Of a stretch of 64,000 nucleotides of DNA, positions 1-8,631 are shown one piece after another. The number at the start of each line of letters is the position of its first letter. The stretch's first letter is position 1. Both the position numbers and the translations under genes were made by a program. The stretch covers positions 1 to 64,000 of the forward strand of contig CAJTRE010000001.1 of assembly GCA_910578495.1 (NCBI GenBank). The letters run 5' to 3'. The notes below the pieces were generated by a model. The model saw only the letters and a list, made by a program, of their open reading frames with translations, searched no databases and was not told where the DNA came from. This DNA is from an uncultured Dorea sp. GTDB taxonomy: Bacteria > Bacillota > Clostridia > Lachnospirales > Lachnospiraceae.

Positions 1-1
1 G

Positions 2-610
2 CATAGTAATTCCAAGCACCGCAAGCAGATCTGGCGCTGTAACCGCAAATACGAAGCGGAAACGGTATGTGCCACTCCTAACATAGATGAACCCGTTTTG
101 GAAGCAGCGTTCGTGGAAGCATTTAGCAAAGTGCTAAGTAATAAAGAACAACATATTGTCCGGCTAGAAAAAATGCTGCCAACACTGGCAGATACCAGCA
201 GTTTAGAAAAACAGCTGGACGAAGCGCAGAATCGGCACGCAGATTTGATGGATTCCCTTCGCCGATACATGGAAGAGAATACCCGTCAAATCCAGAACCA
301 GGAGGAATATAACCGCAGATTCTCAGAACAGGACGCAGAATGTAAAAGAGCCGAGGAGCAAATCACGCAGTTAAAGGAAGAGATTTTGGCACAATCCGGC
401 AAAAAGGAGCAGGTCAGCCGATGTCTTGATGAGCTACGCAAATGTAGAGATACCATAGAAAAATTCGACCGAAACCTTTGGAACACTATGATTGAATCTG
501 TGACAGTATATGCCGACAAAAAGCTAGTGTTCTTGTTCCGTGACGAAACGAATGTCACCGTGCAGATACCAGAAGCTTCAGCAAAAGTACCTTACAACGA
601 CGCAGAATAA
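2..610 (+). CDS. Large serine recombinase, C-terminal part (5' end outside window)
   Basis: Only the C-terminal part is inside the window; the frame is open from base 2. The first residues (HSNSKHRKQIWRCNRKY) match the zinc-ribbon region of large serine recombinases, which integrate and excise phages and conjugative elements. They are followed by a long Gln/Glu-rich coiled coil (roughly codons 45-150) and the usual C-terminal 'W..(M/L)(I/V)E.V.V' strand region. The catalytic serine domain is upstream of the window. It resembles the C-terminus of the recombinase at 54184-55767 in layout. It probably belongs to a different mobile element ending just left of the Gabija-like pair. Confidence 0.85.
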   Translation, partial: HSNSKHRKQIWRCNRKYEAETVCATPNIDEPVLEAAFVEAFSKVLSNKEQHIVRLEKMLPTLADTSSLEKQLDEAQNRHADLMDSLRRYMEENTRQIQNQEEYNRRFSEQDAECKRAEEQITQLKEEILAQSGKKEQVSRCLDELRKCRDTIEKFDRNLWNTMIESVTVYADKKLVFLFRDETNVTVQIPEASAKVPYNDAE

Positions 611-632
611 CTGCGAGCACCTTAATGAAATA

Positions 633-661
633 AAGCCTGCGGAGATTTCCGTAGGCTTTTT
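633..661. terminator. Intrinsic terminator between convergent genes
   Basis: The hairpin AAGCCTGCGGA / TCCGTAGGCTT has a GATT-type loop and is followed by a T run. It lies between the plus-strand recombinase fragment and the minus-strand helicase gene, so it may serve both directions. Confidence 0.75.
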
Positions 662-698
662 ATAATTAATGGCATATACTTCCATTTGCATGTAAACA

Positions 699-2639
699 TT
701 ATGTAATAATTTCGTATGCAATACTTTGTTCGCTGTTTTTACAAAATGTTTCGATCGCTGATTCAATTTCAGATTTAGTACAACCGGATGGAATATGTAT
801 ATATAAATCTTCTTTTGCCCTGCTGCACGCAACATAATACATTCTTGTAAACTCATCAGCAGGGGTTTCCTCAGTCAAGCATGGTGACGAATATAGAGAC
901 GCTATTTCTATTTTATCACGACTATTAGGCATCACACTTACAACGACTTTATCCCATTCAAGCCCTTTTGCCTGATGAACAGTCATATATCTACTGTTAT
1001 CAGAAAAAACCTGTTCGAATAATTTATAAGAAGTATCCCAAAATAACCCATTTACAGAACCTACGAGCCGTTCTTGATCAAGTTCATCAAATATTGGAAC
1101 CTCAAAATCTGTCCCTAAAATTGTCTGCCGAAAATCAATATAATCTGTCTTTTTGATTTCCGCATTAAAGCTCTCAATTACACTGCAAGTTTTTTCATGA
1201 TCATCAATGTTGCTAAATACGTTTTCTGACAACCTTTTTATTTGAAATAAAATTTTAGGTGTGAGCTTATGTATATCAATATCAACGTATAATTTGAGTG
1301 ATTGGATGACATCAATGAATGATCCGTTAAAATAGCTTTTCCAAAGTCCTAGGATAAATCGAAAAGATCTAACCCACGTCACATTGTTATGACCCACGAT
1401 TTCCTCTCTGATTTGAATCGGAGAAGTATAGTATGAATTATAAATATTCTTTAATAGAATAGCTTGTGCTTCGTCGATATCTTGTACATAATCAAATGCT
1501 GCCGCCCAAGTCCTAGTCAAGACTACGCCATCATTTTTAAGAACATCTTGAATCGTGCTTTGGATCGTGTCTGATGTTCCAATGAGAAAATGAATTTTTT
1601 TAGATTCAGATTGCTCTTTCGCGTCTTCAGTATCGTATGTACGTTTACTAACTTGAACAACATGCTGATCTGACTGTCTTAAAAAATTGCAAAAATTCAC
1701 AACATTTTCAGTAGAGCGCCTATTATCATTTATGTTATATTCTTTTAATTCACGCTCACCTTCTATAGAAAAATCTTCAAAGTCTGATGGTCGCGCACCC
1801 TGAAAACTATAGATTGATTGCGCAATATCTCCGACTACTCCAACTACCGTTGATTTTTGTCCTATTAGTTTAATCAATCGAGTTTGAAGTGGATTAGTAT
1901 CCTGAAACTCATCAACAAATATAAATGGGAATTTTACTCGTATTGCATATAATGCAGTTGGATTGCTTTCGAGAATTCTGTACCCAAAATAAAGAATTTC
2001 ATTATGTGTTAATTTTTTCACCACTGACCATATATACTTTTTAAGTGGCAAAATGTGTTTCTCATTAATTTTTGATGATGCTTTAAGTTTCATTTGACGA
2101 GACGAGCCATTAGTTGGTGAGGCGAGAAACGCATCATTATCCACCTCAACTTCGCCCATAATTTTTTTGCTATAATCAAATTCATCATTTGCAAATTCAC
2201 TAGAATCAGTCTTTTTGATAAAATCATATATTTCATCTTTGTCAATACCATGCAAGATTCCCAGACCTTCGATTTGGGACGAGATAATCCCTTTATTACT
2301 TACATCGATTCCGAAATCAGATCTCATAATGGCTCTTAAGTTATCTTGAAATGGTTTAATTATATTTTCGATAATAAAACCATGTATCGTATAAACTTCT
2401 ATATAATCTGTAAAATTGTCCAGACGCCGCTTTATTTCATCGACAGCCGCATTTGTATATGTAATACATAAAACTTTTCGCGCACGACTTTGAGAAATCA
2501 ATGGATTTGTCGTTACGATGTTTTTAACATTTTCGACTAAAAAGTGCGTTTTGCCAGCACCTGGACCTGCGTAAATTTTAGAATGACATGCTAACTGTTC
2601 CGCATTAAAAATATCACTTGAAGTTATTTTAATAGCCAT
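699..2639 (-). CDS. gajB-like: UvrD/Rep-type helicase, GajB-like subunit of a Gabija-type defence pair
   Basis: This 646-aa protein has all the superfamily 1 helicase motifs: Walker A GPGAGKT at residues 25-31, FVDEFQDT at about 240, GDIAQSIYSFQGARP about 25 residues later, TVHQAKGLEWD at about 555, and the YVACSRAKEDLY motif near 604. Its start overlaps the 3' end of the upstream OLD-family nuclease gene by 16 bp, so the two are translationally coupled. That gene order (nuclease then UvrD helicase) is the order of Gabija, an anti-phage system in which the nuclease and helicase form one complex. It is longer than the roughly 490-aa Bacillus GajB, so it is best called Gabija-like. The alternative is a related OLD/UvrD pair outside Gabija proper. 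Confidence 0.8.
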   Translation of the reverse strand: MAIKITSSDIFNAEQLACHSKIYAGPGAGKTHFLVENVKNIVTTNPLISQSRARKVLCITYTNAAVDEIKRRLDNFTDYIEVYTIHGFIIENIIKPFQDNLRAIMRSDFGIDVSNKGIISSQIEGLGILHGIDKDEIYDFIKKTDSSEFANDEFDYSKKIMGEVEVDNDAFLASPTNGSSRQMKLKASSKINEKHILPLKKYIWSVVKKLTHNEILYFGYRILESNPTALYAIRVKFPFIFVDEFQDTNPLQTRLIKLIGQKSTVVGVVGDIAQSIYSFQGARPSDFEDFSIEGERELKEYNINDNRRSTENVVNFCNFLRQSDQHVVQVSKRTYDTEDAKEQSESKKIHFLIGTSDTIQSTIQDVLKNDGVVLTRTWAAAFDYVQDIDEAQAILLKNIYNSYYTSPIQIREEIVGHNNVTWVRSFRFILGLWKSYFNGSFIDVIQSLKLYVDIDIHKLTPKILFQIKRLSENVFSNIDDHEKTCSVIESFNAEIKKTDYIDFRQTILGTDFEVPIFDELDQERLVGSVNGLFWDTSYKLFEQVFSDNSRYMTVHQAKGLEWDKVVVSVMPNSRDKIEIASLYSSPCLTEETPADEFTRMYYVACSRAKEDLYIHIPSGCTKSEIESAIETFCKNSEQSIAYEIIT

Positions 2640-4654
2640 TCTAATCCCTCCCGAATATATTTTGGAACAATAAGCTTAGAAGTCCCATCTTTATTAAATA
2701 ATGACTCGTCCGTTAATAGAGCTAGTGCGACATCTCCTTTTTTGCTTTTCGCATAGTGAAGGAATATCTCAGCAAATATCAATCTTTCGTACTGTGGAGC
2801 ATTCTCGTGTTTCATATCCACTCGTGTATTATACGCATCAAAAAATTTCTTAATAGTTTTACGGGAACGTCCATCCATTTGCTCAATATTTTGTTTCCAT
2901 TTTGCCAAATCAAAACTATATTTCTCAGAAAAGTCTGCAACATTATCACTGACAGCTTTTTTAAAGATTGTTTTTATTATGTCTTCATCTTCTGCATTTG
3001 ATAGGAAAAACTCATCTTCAAAGGTTCGTCCGCCCTTTTCTTGCGTACAGATACATAGATTATCGATTGAAAAGCTATTTTTCAAATCAGTGATATGTGT
3101 CGGCATAGCGCTCACATAATCACAATAACTTTGCAGCTTTGAATCTCCATCAAAGTCAATCCATTTAAAATCTCTATCAGTAATACACAATACTTTTTTC
3201 TTAACAGCATTTTCGTTGAAAAGTTCAACAAAATACTGAAAATGTTTTCCTCCAATCTCAACAATCGAGATATGCTCATCTTCATATGGACAGCCACATA
3301 TCTCCATAAATAATGGCATCAGTAATTTCTCAGCAATACCCTCAACTAAGATCACCTTGTCTGCAAATAACATATCTGATCTTGTAACATCAAGAAATTT
3401 TGAGAGGTGCAGTTTGGCATCCTTTTTGCGACTTTCTCCTTCTTTATCTATAAATTGCTCATGCAGGCTTTGCTGACAGCAATCTTCAGATTCTCCTTCG
3501 CGATTATACGAGAGCATAAACATATTATCTATACCCGCAACAGCAGAAATATTACTTGAGTGAGTTGTAACAAAAATTTGCTGGTTCAGGTCATCTGCCT
3601 GATCTAAATCTCTCAAATACTTAAACAATTTATATTGCATTGCGGGATGAAGGTGTGCTTCTGGCTCCTCCAAACAAAGAATCTTAAAATCTCGTCCTTT
3701 CTGTATTTCCGTTAGCTTGACAAGCATATAGATATTTATTAGATTGTTATAACCCAAACCATTATGCTGCAGAGGTAATGTATATCCTGATTTCGTATCT
3801 TTGACTTCAGTAATATAGGCATCTGACAACGAAAAATTTGCTCGAATTGCCGATGAAATCGAAACGTTACCTTTCTCAAGACCAATTGCATTGTTCTCAT
3901 TCTCAAATAATGAAGATAGTTTAGAAATAGAAGGTGACAATAGCTGCTCTAATTCTCCAGATAAATCATTTTTTAATTTATCAAATGCAGCTATATTTTC
4001 AGAATCTTTTGTAAAAGATGCTATTTCACGTTTGGTCTCCTTCCGGACTTCCTCACTAGTACGTTCCGCACCGATAAATCGAATTTCAAAAACCCCTGTT
4101 GCCATTTTGGGATCAGCCTTAGTGCTGCTGATGCCATTGGTATAGCACCAAGAATAATGGCTATCAACAAAACGCTTCAATACTACTATATAGTCATCAA
4201 ATTTCTTTACTTCATTCTGAACTGCTTTTTTATATTCTTCTACAAACTTAGCGTCTAAAGAATAGACAGCCTTTATTTGAGCCGATATATTATATTCAAC
4301 AATGCCATCTTTTTCTGTTCTATTTTCTTCAAATTCTTTTATGCCTAAGAAAGGAAGGAGTCTGATAATACTTTCATCGGTAGTATCAGACTCGCAAATT
4401 TTGTGTCTGATATTATATTCAATTATGATGCTTGGTGCTGTTTTCGTATAAAGTTCGGCATATCGTAAAAGATTGTTTTTATTAAAATCCTCCACTGAAA
4501 CATCTGAAGGGTTGGCTAACAAATTGATAGCATAAAGCAACCCTGTTTTCCCGGAATTATTGGGGCCAACGATAACATTCAGCCCTTCATGAAATTGCAT
4601 TGTAAAGTCATTAAAATTCCTATAGTTTTGAATATGAATCTTGTTTATGTACAT
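2624..4654 (-). CDS. gajA-like: OLD-family ATPase with TOPRIM nuclease domain, GajA-like
   Basis: The start is placed at 4654 because GAGGAGG lies just upstream and the typical N-terminus MYINKIHIQNYRNF begins there; a longer open frame reaches 4777 but has no support. The 676-aa protein shows Walker A GPNNSGKT at 30-37, an ABC-type Walker B CLEEPEAHLHP near 328, and a THSS switch near 365. A TOPRIM domain follows, with VILVEG near 440 and TDRD near 491. Class 2 OLD nucleases paired with a UvrD helicase are the hallmark of Gabija, where the nuclease nicks DNA and is restrained by ATP. It is first in a two-gene operon with the helicase at 699-2639. It is larger than the canonical GajA of about 580 aa. 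Confidence 0.82.
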   Translation of the reverse strand: MYINKIHIQNYRNFNDFTMQFHEGLNVIVGPNNSGKTGLLYAINLLANPSDVSVEDFNKNNLLRYAELYTKTAPSIIIEYNIRHKICESDTTDESIIRLLPFLGIKEFEENRTEKDGIVEYNISAQIKAVYSLDAKFVEEYKKAVQNEVKKFDDYIVVLKRFVDSHYSWCYTNGISSTKADPKMATGVFEIRFIGAERTSEEVRKETKREIASFTKDSENIAAFDKLKNDLSGELEQLLSPSISKLSSLFENENNAIGLEKGNVSISSAIRANFSLSDAYITEVKDTKSGYTLPLQHNGLGYNNLINIYMLVKLTEIQKGRDFKILCLEEPEAHLHPAMQYKLFKYLRDLDQADDLNQQIFVTTHSSNISAVAGIDNMFMLSYNREGESEDCCQQSLHEQFIDKEGESRKKDAKLHLSKFLDVTRSDMLFADKVILVEGIAEKLLMPLFMEICGCPYEDEHISIVEIGGKHFQYFVELFNENAVKKKVLCITDRDFKWIDFDGDSKLQSYCDYVSAMPTHITDLKNSFSIDNLCICTQEKGGRTFEDEFFLSNAEDEDIIKTIFKKAVSDNVADFSEKYSFDLAKWKQNIEQMDGRSRKTIKKFFDAYNTRVDMKHENAPQYERLIFAEIFLHYAKSKKGDVALALLTDESLFNKDGTSKLIVPKYIREGLEWLLK

Positions 4655-4860
4655 AAGCTCCTCCTCGCACTCAATCTTTGCACAATTCTTAAGCATGAGA
4701 TATATTGAGTATATTCCGATACGTGTATTTAGATATTTTATCACAGGATACGGAAGAAATGAATAAGCACTTGACATTTTTCTGCGCTTTGGGAAGAAAT
4801 CATAAAAAACTAATCCCTTTTATAGTGTTGCGTCTTGTAACAAGGATACAAGCGGTGCAT

Positions 4861-4911
4861 TATGGTGCAAAGACAAAACAGAATGATGTAATCGTGTAAA
4901 ATATGGTGCAA
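4861..4911 (+). repeat. Direct repeat TATGGTGCAA (two copies)
   Basis: TATGGTGCAA occurs at 4861-4870 and 4902-4911 in the short gap between the Gabija-like operon and the decayed genes. The role is unknown. It may be a leftover boundary sequence or chance. The rest of 4655-4938 holds no gene that I can support, only the upstream region of the nuclease gene. Confidence 0.35.
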
Positions 4912-4938
4912 CGATTTTATAGTGTATCATCCGTGACG

Positions 4939-5253
4939 TGTAGACACAGCAATAACGGGATACAGTATGTAGAAAAGGCAATGGAGCAAAATGACCTGCA
5001 TCCCGCAGGGATTGTCTGTGCAGATATGGTTCGCGCTTATAAACCTCATAAGGAATTGTTTGAAAAAGCATTGGAAATCAGTGGATGTACTTCTGAGGAA
5101 GCAATCCATGTGGGAGATTCTTATCAATCCGATGTGCTTGGAGCTATGGCAGCAGGAATCCGGCCGGTTTTGCTTGACAGAAAAGGAAGCAGGGAGCATT
5201 TGGATATTGCCAGGGCAGAAAATTTATCAGAAGTGTTAAAATTATTAGCATAA
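4939..5253 (+). pseudogene. HAD-superfamily hydrolase, C-terminal remnant
   Basis: The translated segment contains ADMVRAYKPHKELFEKAL followed by the HAD motif IV region HVGDSYQSDVLGAMAAGI, typical of haloacid-dehalogenase hydrolases of the phosphoglycolate/2-haloacid group. The N-terminal DxDxT nucleophile motif is missing, so it cannot be a working enzyme. A longer open frame starts at 4903, but the first residues do not look like HAD sequence. It runs straight into a dapA fragment one base after its stop, which points to a deletion scar. Confidence 0.7.
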
Positions 5254-5254
5254 G

Positions 5255-5609
5255 ACTCCAGATAATATTATAGGTATTAAAGAAGCATCGAGGGATATTG
5301 GAGTAATTGCCAAGATGATGGCATTGACAGATGGAAAATTGGATTTATATTCCGGTAATGATGATCAGATTGTTCCTCTTCTATCCTTGGGTGGTAAGGG
5401 GGTAATCTCGGTATTATCCAATATTGCACCGCAGGAGACGCATGATATTTGTCAACTTTACTTTGGCGGAAAAGTAAAAGAAAGCTGCGAATTGCAGCTT
5501 CGCGCGTTAGCGCATTATTAATGCTTTGTTTAGTGAAGTGAATCCGATTCCGGTAAAAAAAGCGGTAGAACTTATGGAGTTATGTGGCGGAATCTTGTTT
5601 TTGCATTAA
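5255..5609 (+). pseudogene. dapA (remnant): dapA remnant (dihydrodipicolinate synthase C-terminal part), frameshifted
   Basis: The frame from 5255 reads TPDNIIGIKEASRDIG then LDLYSGNDDQIVPLLSLGGKGVISV, the conserved region of 4-hydroxy-tetrahydrodipicolinate synthase that contains the catalytic Lys (GIKEAS) and the GNDD/GGKGVIS segment. The frame breaks near 5510. The rest (INALFSEVNPIPVKKA) continues in another frame to a stop at 5607-5609. There is no N-terminal half. This is a dead chromosomal fragment joined to the HAD fragment. Confidence 0.8.
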
Positions 5610-6071
5610 ATATTGTTCTTTAGAATTTTGGTAAGTTTCAAGTTTTTCCTTAACATTTTCATTTACAGTATCTTCTTTTTCCATCGCCATTAAATATATG
5701 TTGATTTGTGCCATAGCAATGAGCTTTCCGTCAATTGTACCCCATCTTTTAAGTCTCATCTTTTTAGAATAAGCGTTAAATTTCGTAAAGTGTTATGAAA
5801 TGCAGCTTTGTTTTGCTTCAATTTCTAAAGCTCTACTTGAACGAATTTTATTAAGATATCTATAAATATGTAGTTTTAGCAAATCGGAGCGCCGATATGG
5901 AGCTTGTCCTCTATTTGTTCCGCTATACTCAGTAAATCCCAAGTCTTTCAAATCAAGCGACTCCACATAAGAGTCAATAATACGAACAGCATTATCTTCA
6001 GCAATTAAATCATCTGAAGATGTTGCAATTATTCTTGTCTAATTTCTGTCTAAACCAACGATATATGCCAT
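5579..6071 (-). pseudogene. Decayed IS1182-type transposase
   Basis: On the minus strand, a frame starting at 6071 has a stop at codon 11 and then reads DDLIAEDNAVRIIDSYVESL, LGFTEYSG and PYRRSDLLKLHIYRYLNKI. This matches the N-terminal domain of IS1182/IS5-group transposases. It ends at 5793. A second piece (5579-5759) reads like the helical part of the same family (INIYLMAMEKEDTVNENVKE). The middle and the catalytic C-terminal part are gone. Internal stop, frameshift and deletion show it is inactive. Confidence 0.65.
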
Positions 6072-6331
6072 ATAGAAAGCGCCTTTGATACCAAATATGG
6101 AAAAACGGACAAATACAGAATTAATCATTGTATAAATGGACAAGTTATGGCATGCTTTATATAGAAACACTAGAAATGCAATTAAATGGTGTAAAGATAT
6201 GTTGACCAGAACGTTTTGTAATGGCCTATATATCTGGCAGGATTAATGTAAAAACAGAAGCTTCCCGAGACTATATCTATAAATTAGATTTAAGTGAGTT
6301 ACATTAGTTACGGCACAAACAGAAAACGTGA
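6072..6331. other. Gene-free gap before hsdM
   Basis: No coding sequence I can support lies between the transposase remnant and hsdM. A short stretch around 6223-6307 translates as MAYISGRINVKTEASRDYIY before a stop. It may be another degraded fragment but I do not recognise it. Confidence 0.4.
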
Positions 6332-6366
6332 AAGTATAGCATAGCTGGGTGTATTATGTTATACTT
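6332..6366. promoter_or_regulatory. Inverted repeat in the hsdM upstream region
   Basis: AAGTATAGCATA (6332-6343) and TATGTTATACTT (6355-6366) are reverse complements at 11 of 12 positions, 11 bp apart. They lie about 40 bp upstream of the hsdM start. They could be an operator overlapping the promoter or a transcript hairpin. A clear -35/-10 pair was not found. Confidence 0.45.
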
Positions 6367-6404
6367 CTAGTAGAATTACAGATAGAAAATGGAGGATAAT
6401 CAAA

Positions 6405-7145
6405 ATGGCAGAGTTGGAAAACTGTAAGGATCTAATCAGTGTTTTATGGAGCGGAGCAGACATTCTACGTTCTAAAATGGATGCAAATGAGTATAAAGAT
6501 TATCTTTTAGGAATTGTTTTTTATAAATATTTGTCAGATTCTTTTTTGATTAAGGTTTTTGATTTGATTTATGACGAAAAACCAGAATCATTAAAAATTG
6601 CTTTGGATGCATATGTAGGAGCTTTACAAGATGAGAGTGCTGACGAGTTAAAAAAGGAAATAAAATCAACATGTCACTACGTGATTGAGCCGGAGTTGAC
6701 ATATACAAGTTTTGCGGAAATGGCACGAAACAATTCTTTTAATCGGGAACAATTACAAAAAGCATTTAATAACATTGAACAGAGTGATCCTTTGTTTGCT
6801 GATTTATTTACAGATATTGACTTGTATTCCAATCGCCTTGGAACCGGAGATCAGAAACAGAGTGATACAATTTCCAATTTATTAAAGGAAATTGATAAAG
6901 CAGATTTGCTGAATACAGATGAGGATGTTTTAGGAAATGCATATGAGTATCTGATAGGTCAATTTGCATCCGAAACGGGGAAAAAAGCCGGTGAATTTTA
7001 TACGCCACAGGCAGTTTCGAAGATTCTGACCAGAATTGCCATTTCAGGGCAGGAAGATAAAATGGGATTATCAGTATATGAAATCGCCACTATGAAATTG
7101 ATACCATTACAAGATATGCACACCACGAGAAAGTGCTTGATATAA
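6405..7145 (+). pseudogene. hsdM (5' part): hsdM 5' part: type I restriction DNA methyltransferase, split by the prophage
   Basis: Codons 1-225 (6405-7080) are the N-terminal half of a type I HsdM N6-adenine methyltransferase. The helical HsdM_N domain opens with LISVLWSGADILRSKMDANE and is followed by the EFYTP motif near residue 200. The start has GGAGG seven to nine bases upstream. At 7080-7081 the sequence leaves hsdM and enters prophage DNA, adding about 20 foreign codons before the stop at 7145. The SAM-binding motif I and catalytic NPPY are missing here and are found at 59784-60707. The product would be a 246-aa truncated subunit. It could be inactive or pair with the other half. Confidence 0.9.
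7060..7100 (+). other. attL: attL: left prophage-chromosome junction (crossover GA at 7080-7081)
   Basis: hsdM coding sequence runs up to TCAGTATATGA, then becomes unrelated DNA. Joining it at GA to the sequence after 59785 restores the reading TCA GTA TAT GAT CCT TGC ATG GGT, i.e. SVYDPCMG, without any gap. GA is the only identity shared by both junctions at the crossover. A two-base core fits large serine recombinases. Confidence 0.85.
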
Positions 7146-7307
7146 GGGGTTTTGAGAACAGACCGATTTGAGGTCTTATTTTTTTTCCCTGCAAAATCTT
7201 TGAGGATAATTTACAGAGTTTCACAATGCACAACGCTTGAACGATTGCTTATGAAAGTTATCGTTCAGAAGTAAAGTGAAAAATGTCTATCGTTCAAGTA
7301 TGCACAC
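7116..7307 (+). repeat. Iterated TCGTTCAA / TGCACA repeats, left attachment arm
   Basis: The left end carries ATGCACACC (7116-7124), an inverted copy ATGCACAACGCTTGAACGA (7226-7244), TCGTTCAGA (7261-7269) and TCGTTCAAGTATGCACAC (7290-7307). The same words recur at the right end of the prophage (59675-59720). They are candidate binding sites for the recombinases or a directionality factor. Apart from a weak hairpin with a T run (7160-7186), the stretch 7146-7406 holds no gene. Confidence 0.55.
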
Positions 7308-7406
7308 CGTATCTGTCAGAATTAGTATAAAATTAAATTATACATAATTAATAATAACATGCCAATAAATATATAAAAAATTTACATCTGTATTCACTAT
7401 TACAGA

Positions 7407-7436
7407 TTGAAATTGCACACCATCTTATGCTATAAT
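7407..7436 (+). promoter_or_regulatory. Promoter of the restriction-modification operon
   Basis: TTGAAA at 7407-7412 and TATAAT at 7431-7436 are separated by 18 bp. A TG two bases before the -10 box makes it extended. It lies about 60 bp upstream of the first small gene of the operon. Confidence 0.7.
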
Positions 7437-7449
7437 ATTAAAAACCCTG

Positions 7450-7467
7450 ATTAGAACCATATCTAAT
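7450..7467 (+). promoter_or_regulatory. Operator-like dyad downstream of the promoter
   Basis: ATTAGA (7450-7455) and TCTAAT (7462-7467) form a perfect inverted repeat just after the predicted transcription start. A protein bound here would block the operon. The small protein encoded at 7496-7687 is the obvious candidate, by inference only. Confidence 0.5.
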
Positions 7468-7495
7468 GTGGATTAAATAATGATGGAGGAGACTT

Positions 7496-7687
7496 ATGAG
7501 CAACAAAGGAACGAAAAACTATGGTAGACCTTGTGGGAAAGTCAAAACTGCCAAAATTGAAATAGCCATTGAGCCAGAAATCAAAAAAGAATTTATGCAA
7601 TTATTAAGTGAAGAAGGCAAAAAAGCATCGATAGAAATTGGCGTATGGATTAGGGAATACATTAAAGAGAAAAATCAAAAGGAGTAA
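7496..7687 (+). CDS. Small basic protein, possible ribbon-helix-helix regulator
   Basis: This 63-aa Lys-rich protein reads KTAKIEIAIEPEIKKEFMQLL then a helical segment ending in REYIKEKNQKE. A short beta strand followed by two helices (residues 17-57) is the outline of a ribbon-helix-helix DNA-binding fold, but no family was recognised with certainty. GGAGGAG precedes the ATG. It is the first gene of the operon, six bases before the first methyltransferase and directly after an operator-like dyad, so it may control expression of the restriction genes. Confidence 0.55.
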   Translation: MSNKGTKNYGRPCGKVKTAKIEIAIEPEIKKEFMQLLSEEGKKASIEIGVWIREYIKEKNQKE

Positions 7688-7692
7688 TATCA

Positions 7693-8631
7693 ATGAGAGT
7701 ACTATCCCTATTTTGTGGTTGTGGTGGTTTGGACAAAGGATTTGATGAAACAGGCTACAATATTGTATGGGCTAATGATTTTGATAAATATGCAGTAGAA
7801 ACATATAAGGCAAATTTTGGCGATAATGTCATATTGGGCGATATAAATGAAATTGAGTTGAACTCTTTACCTGAGTTTGATGTTTTGATAGGTGGATTTC
7901 CGTGTCAGCCTTTTAGCATGATGGGGGCTGAAAAAGGATTTGAGGATACGAGAGGAACACTTTTTTTCAGAATTGCTGAGATTTTAAAATATAAGATTGA
8001 TCAAGGTAGAAAACCGAGAACTGTGATTCTTGAGAATGTTAGATCGTTAAGAACACACAATAAAGGAAAGACATTTAAAACTATAAAAAGAGTTTTAGAA
8101 AACGAGCTGAATTACAAAGTGTTTGATCAAGTTCTTAATACTGCAGATTATGGAATCCCTCAGACTAGAAATCGTACATATATAGTGTGCTTTGCAAATG
8201 ATAATGCAGAGTTTGAATTTCCAGACAAACAAGAATTAAATCTGACATTGCAAGATTTATTAGAGACAGAGGTGGATGATAAATACTTCTTATCCGAAAG
8301 AATATTACCAACTATTTTATCTGACGGTACTGGAGGGTACAAAGCTAAATCGGAAATAGATTTGAAAATAGCAAGACCATTGTGTGCAACCATGGCCAAA
8401 ATGCATAGAGCATGTCAAGATAACTACGTTACTCAGAATAATCGTGTTAGAAGATTGACTCCTCGAGAATGTGCAAGATTACAAGGATTTCCAGATGATT
8501 TTGTTATCCCTGTATCTGATTCCCAAGCTTATAAGCAGTTTGGAAATGCTGTAACAGTTAATGTTTCTAGAGCTGTTGCTGCGAAAGTTAGACAAGAATT
8601 AGAAAGGTTGGACGAATGGAATGATGAATAA
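7693..8631 (+). CDS. DNA (cytosine-5) methyltransferase, LlaJI M1-like
   Basis: This 312-aa protein has the complete set of C5-methyltransferase motifs in order. They are motif I FCGCGGLDKGF (7-17), the catalytic PCQ within GGFPCQPFS (near 71), ENV near 113, QTRNRTYIV near 156, the RLTPRECARLQGFP region near 255, and the C-terminal QFGNAV. It adds a methyl group to C5 of cytosine using SAM. It is followed, with an overlapping start, by a second C5 methyltransferase and then McrB-like and LlaJI-like proteins. That is the architecture of LlaJI, where two enzymes each modify one strand of an asymmetric site. The target sequence cannot be read from the protein. Confidence 0.88.
   Translation: MRVLSLFCGCGGLDKGFDETGYNIVWANDFDKYAVETYKANFGDNVILGDINEIELNSLPEFDVLIGGFPCQPFSMMGAEKGFEDTRGTLFFRIAEILKYKIDQGRKPRTVILENVRSLRTHNKGKTFKTIKRVLENELNYKVFDQVLNTADYGIPQTRNRTYIVCFANDNAEFEFPDKQELNLTLQDLLETEVDDKYFLSERILPTILSDGTGGYKAKSEIDLKIARPLCATMAKMHRACQDNYVTQNNRVRRLTPRECARLQGFPDDFVIPVSDSQAYKQFGNAVTVNVSRAVAAKVRQELERLDEWNDE

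Noticed and set aside
4655..4777. N-terminal 41-residue extension of the OLD-family nuclease
   Set aside because: No ribosome site for the upstream start, while GAGGAGG precedes the ATG at 4654 where the conserved N-terminus begins.
4705..4899. Small plus-strand open frame upstream of the Gabija-like pair
   Set aside because: No ribosome site, no recognisable sequence, and it lies in the likely promoter region of the minus-strand operon.
7160..7186. Strong terminator at the left phage end
   Set aside because: GACC/GGTC is only a 4-5-bp stem despite the T run, so it was not listed as a confident terminator.
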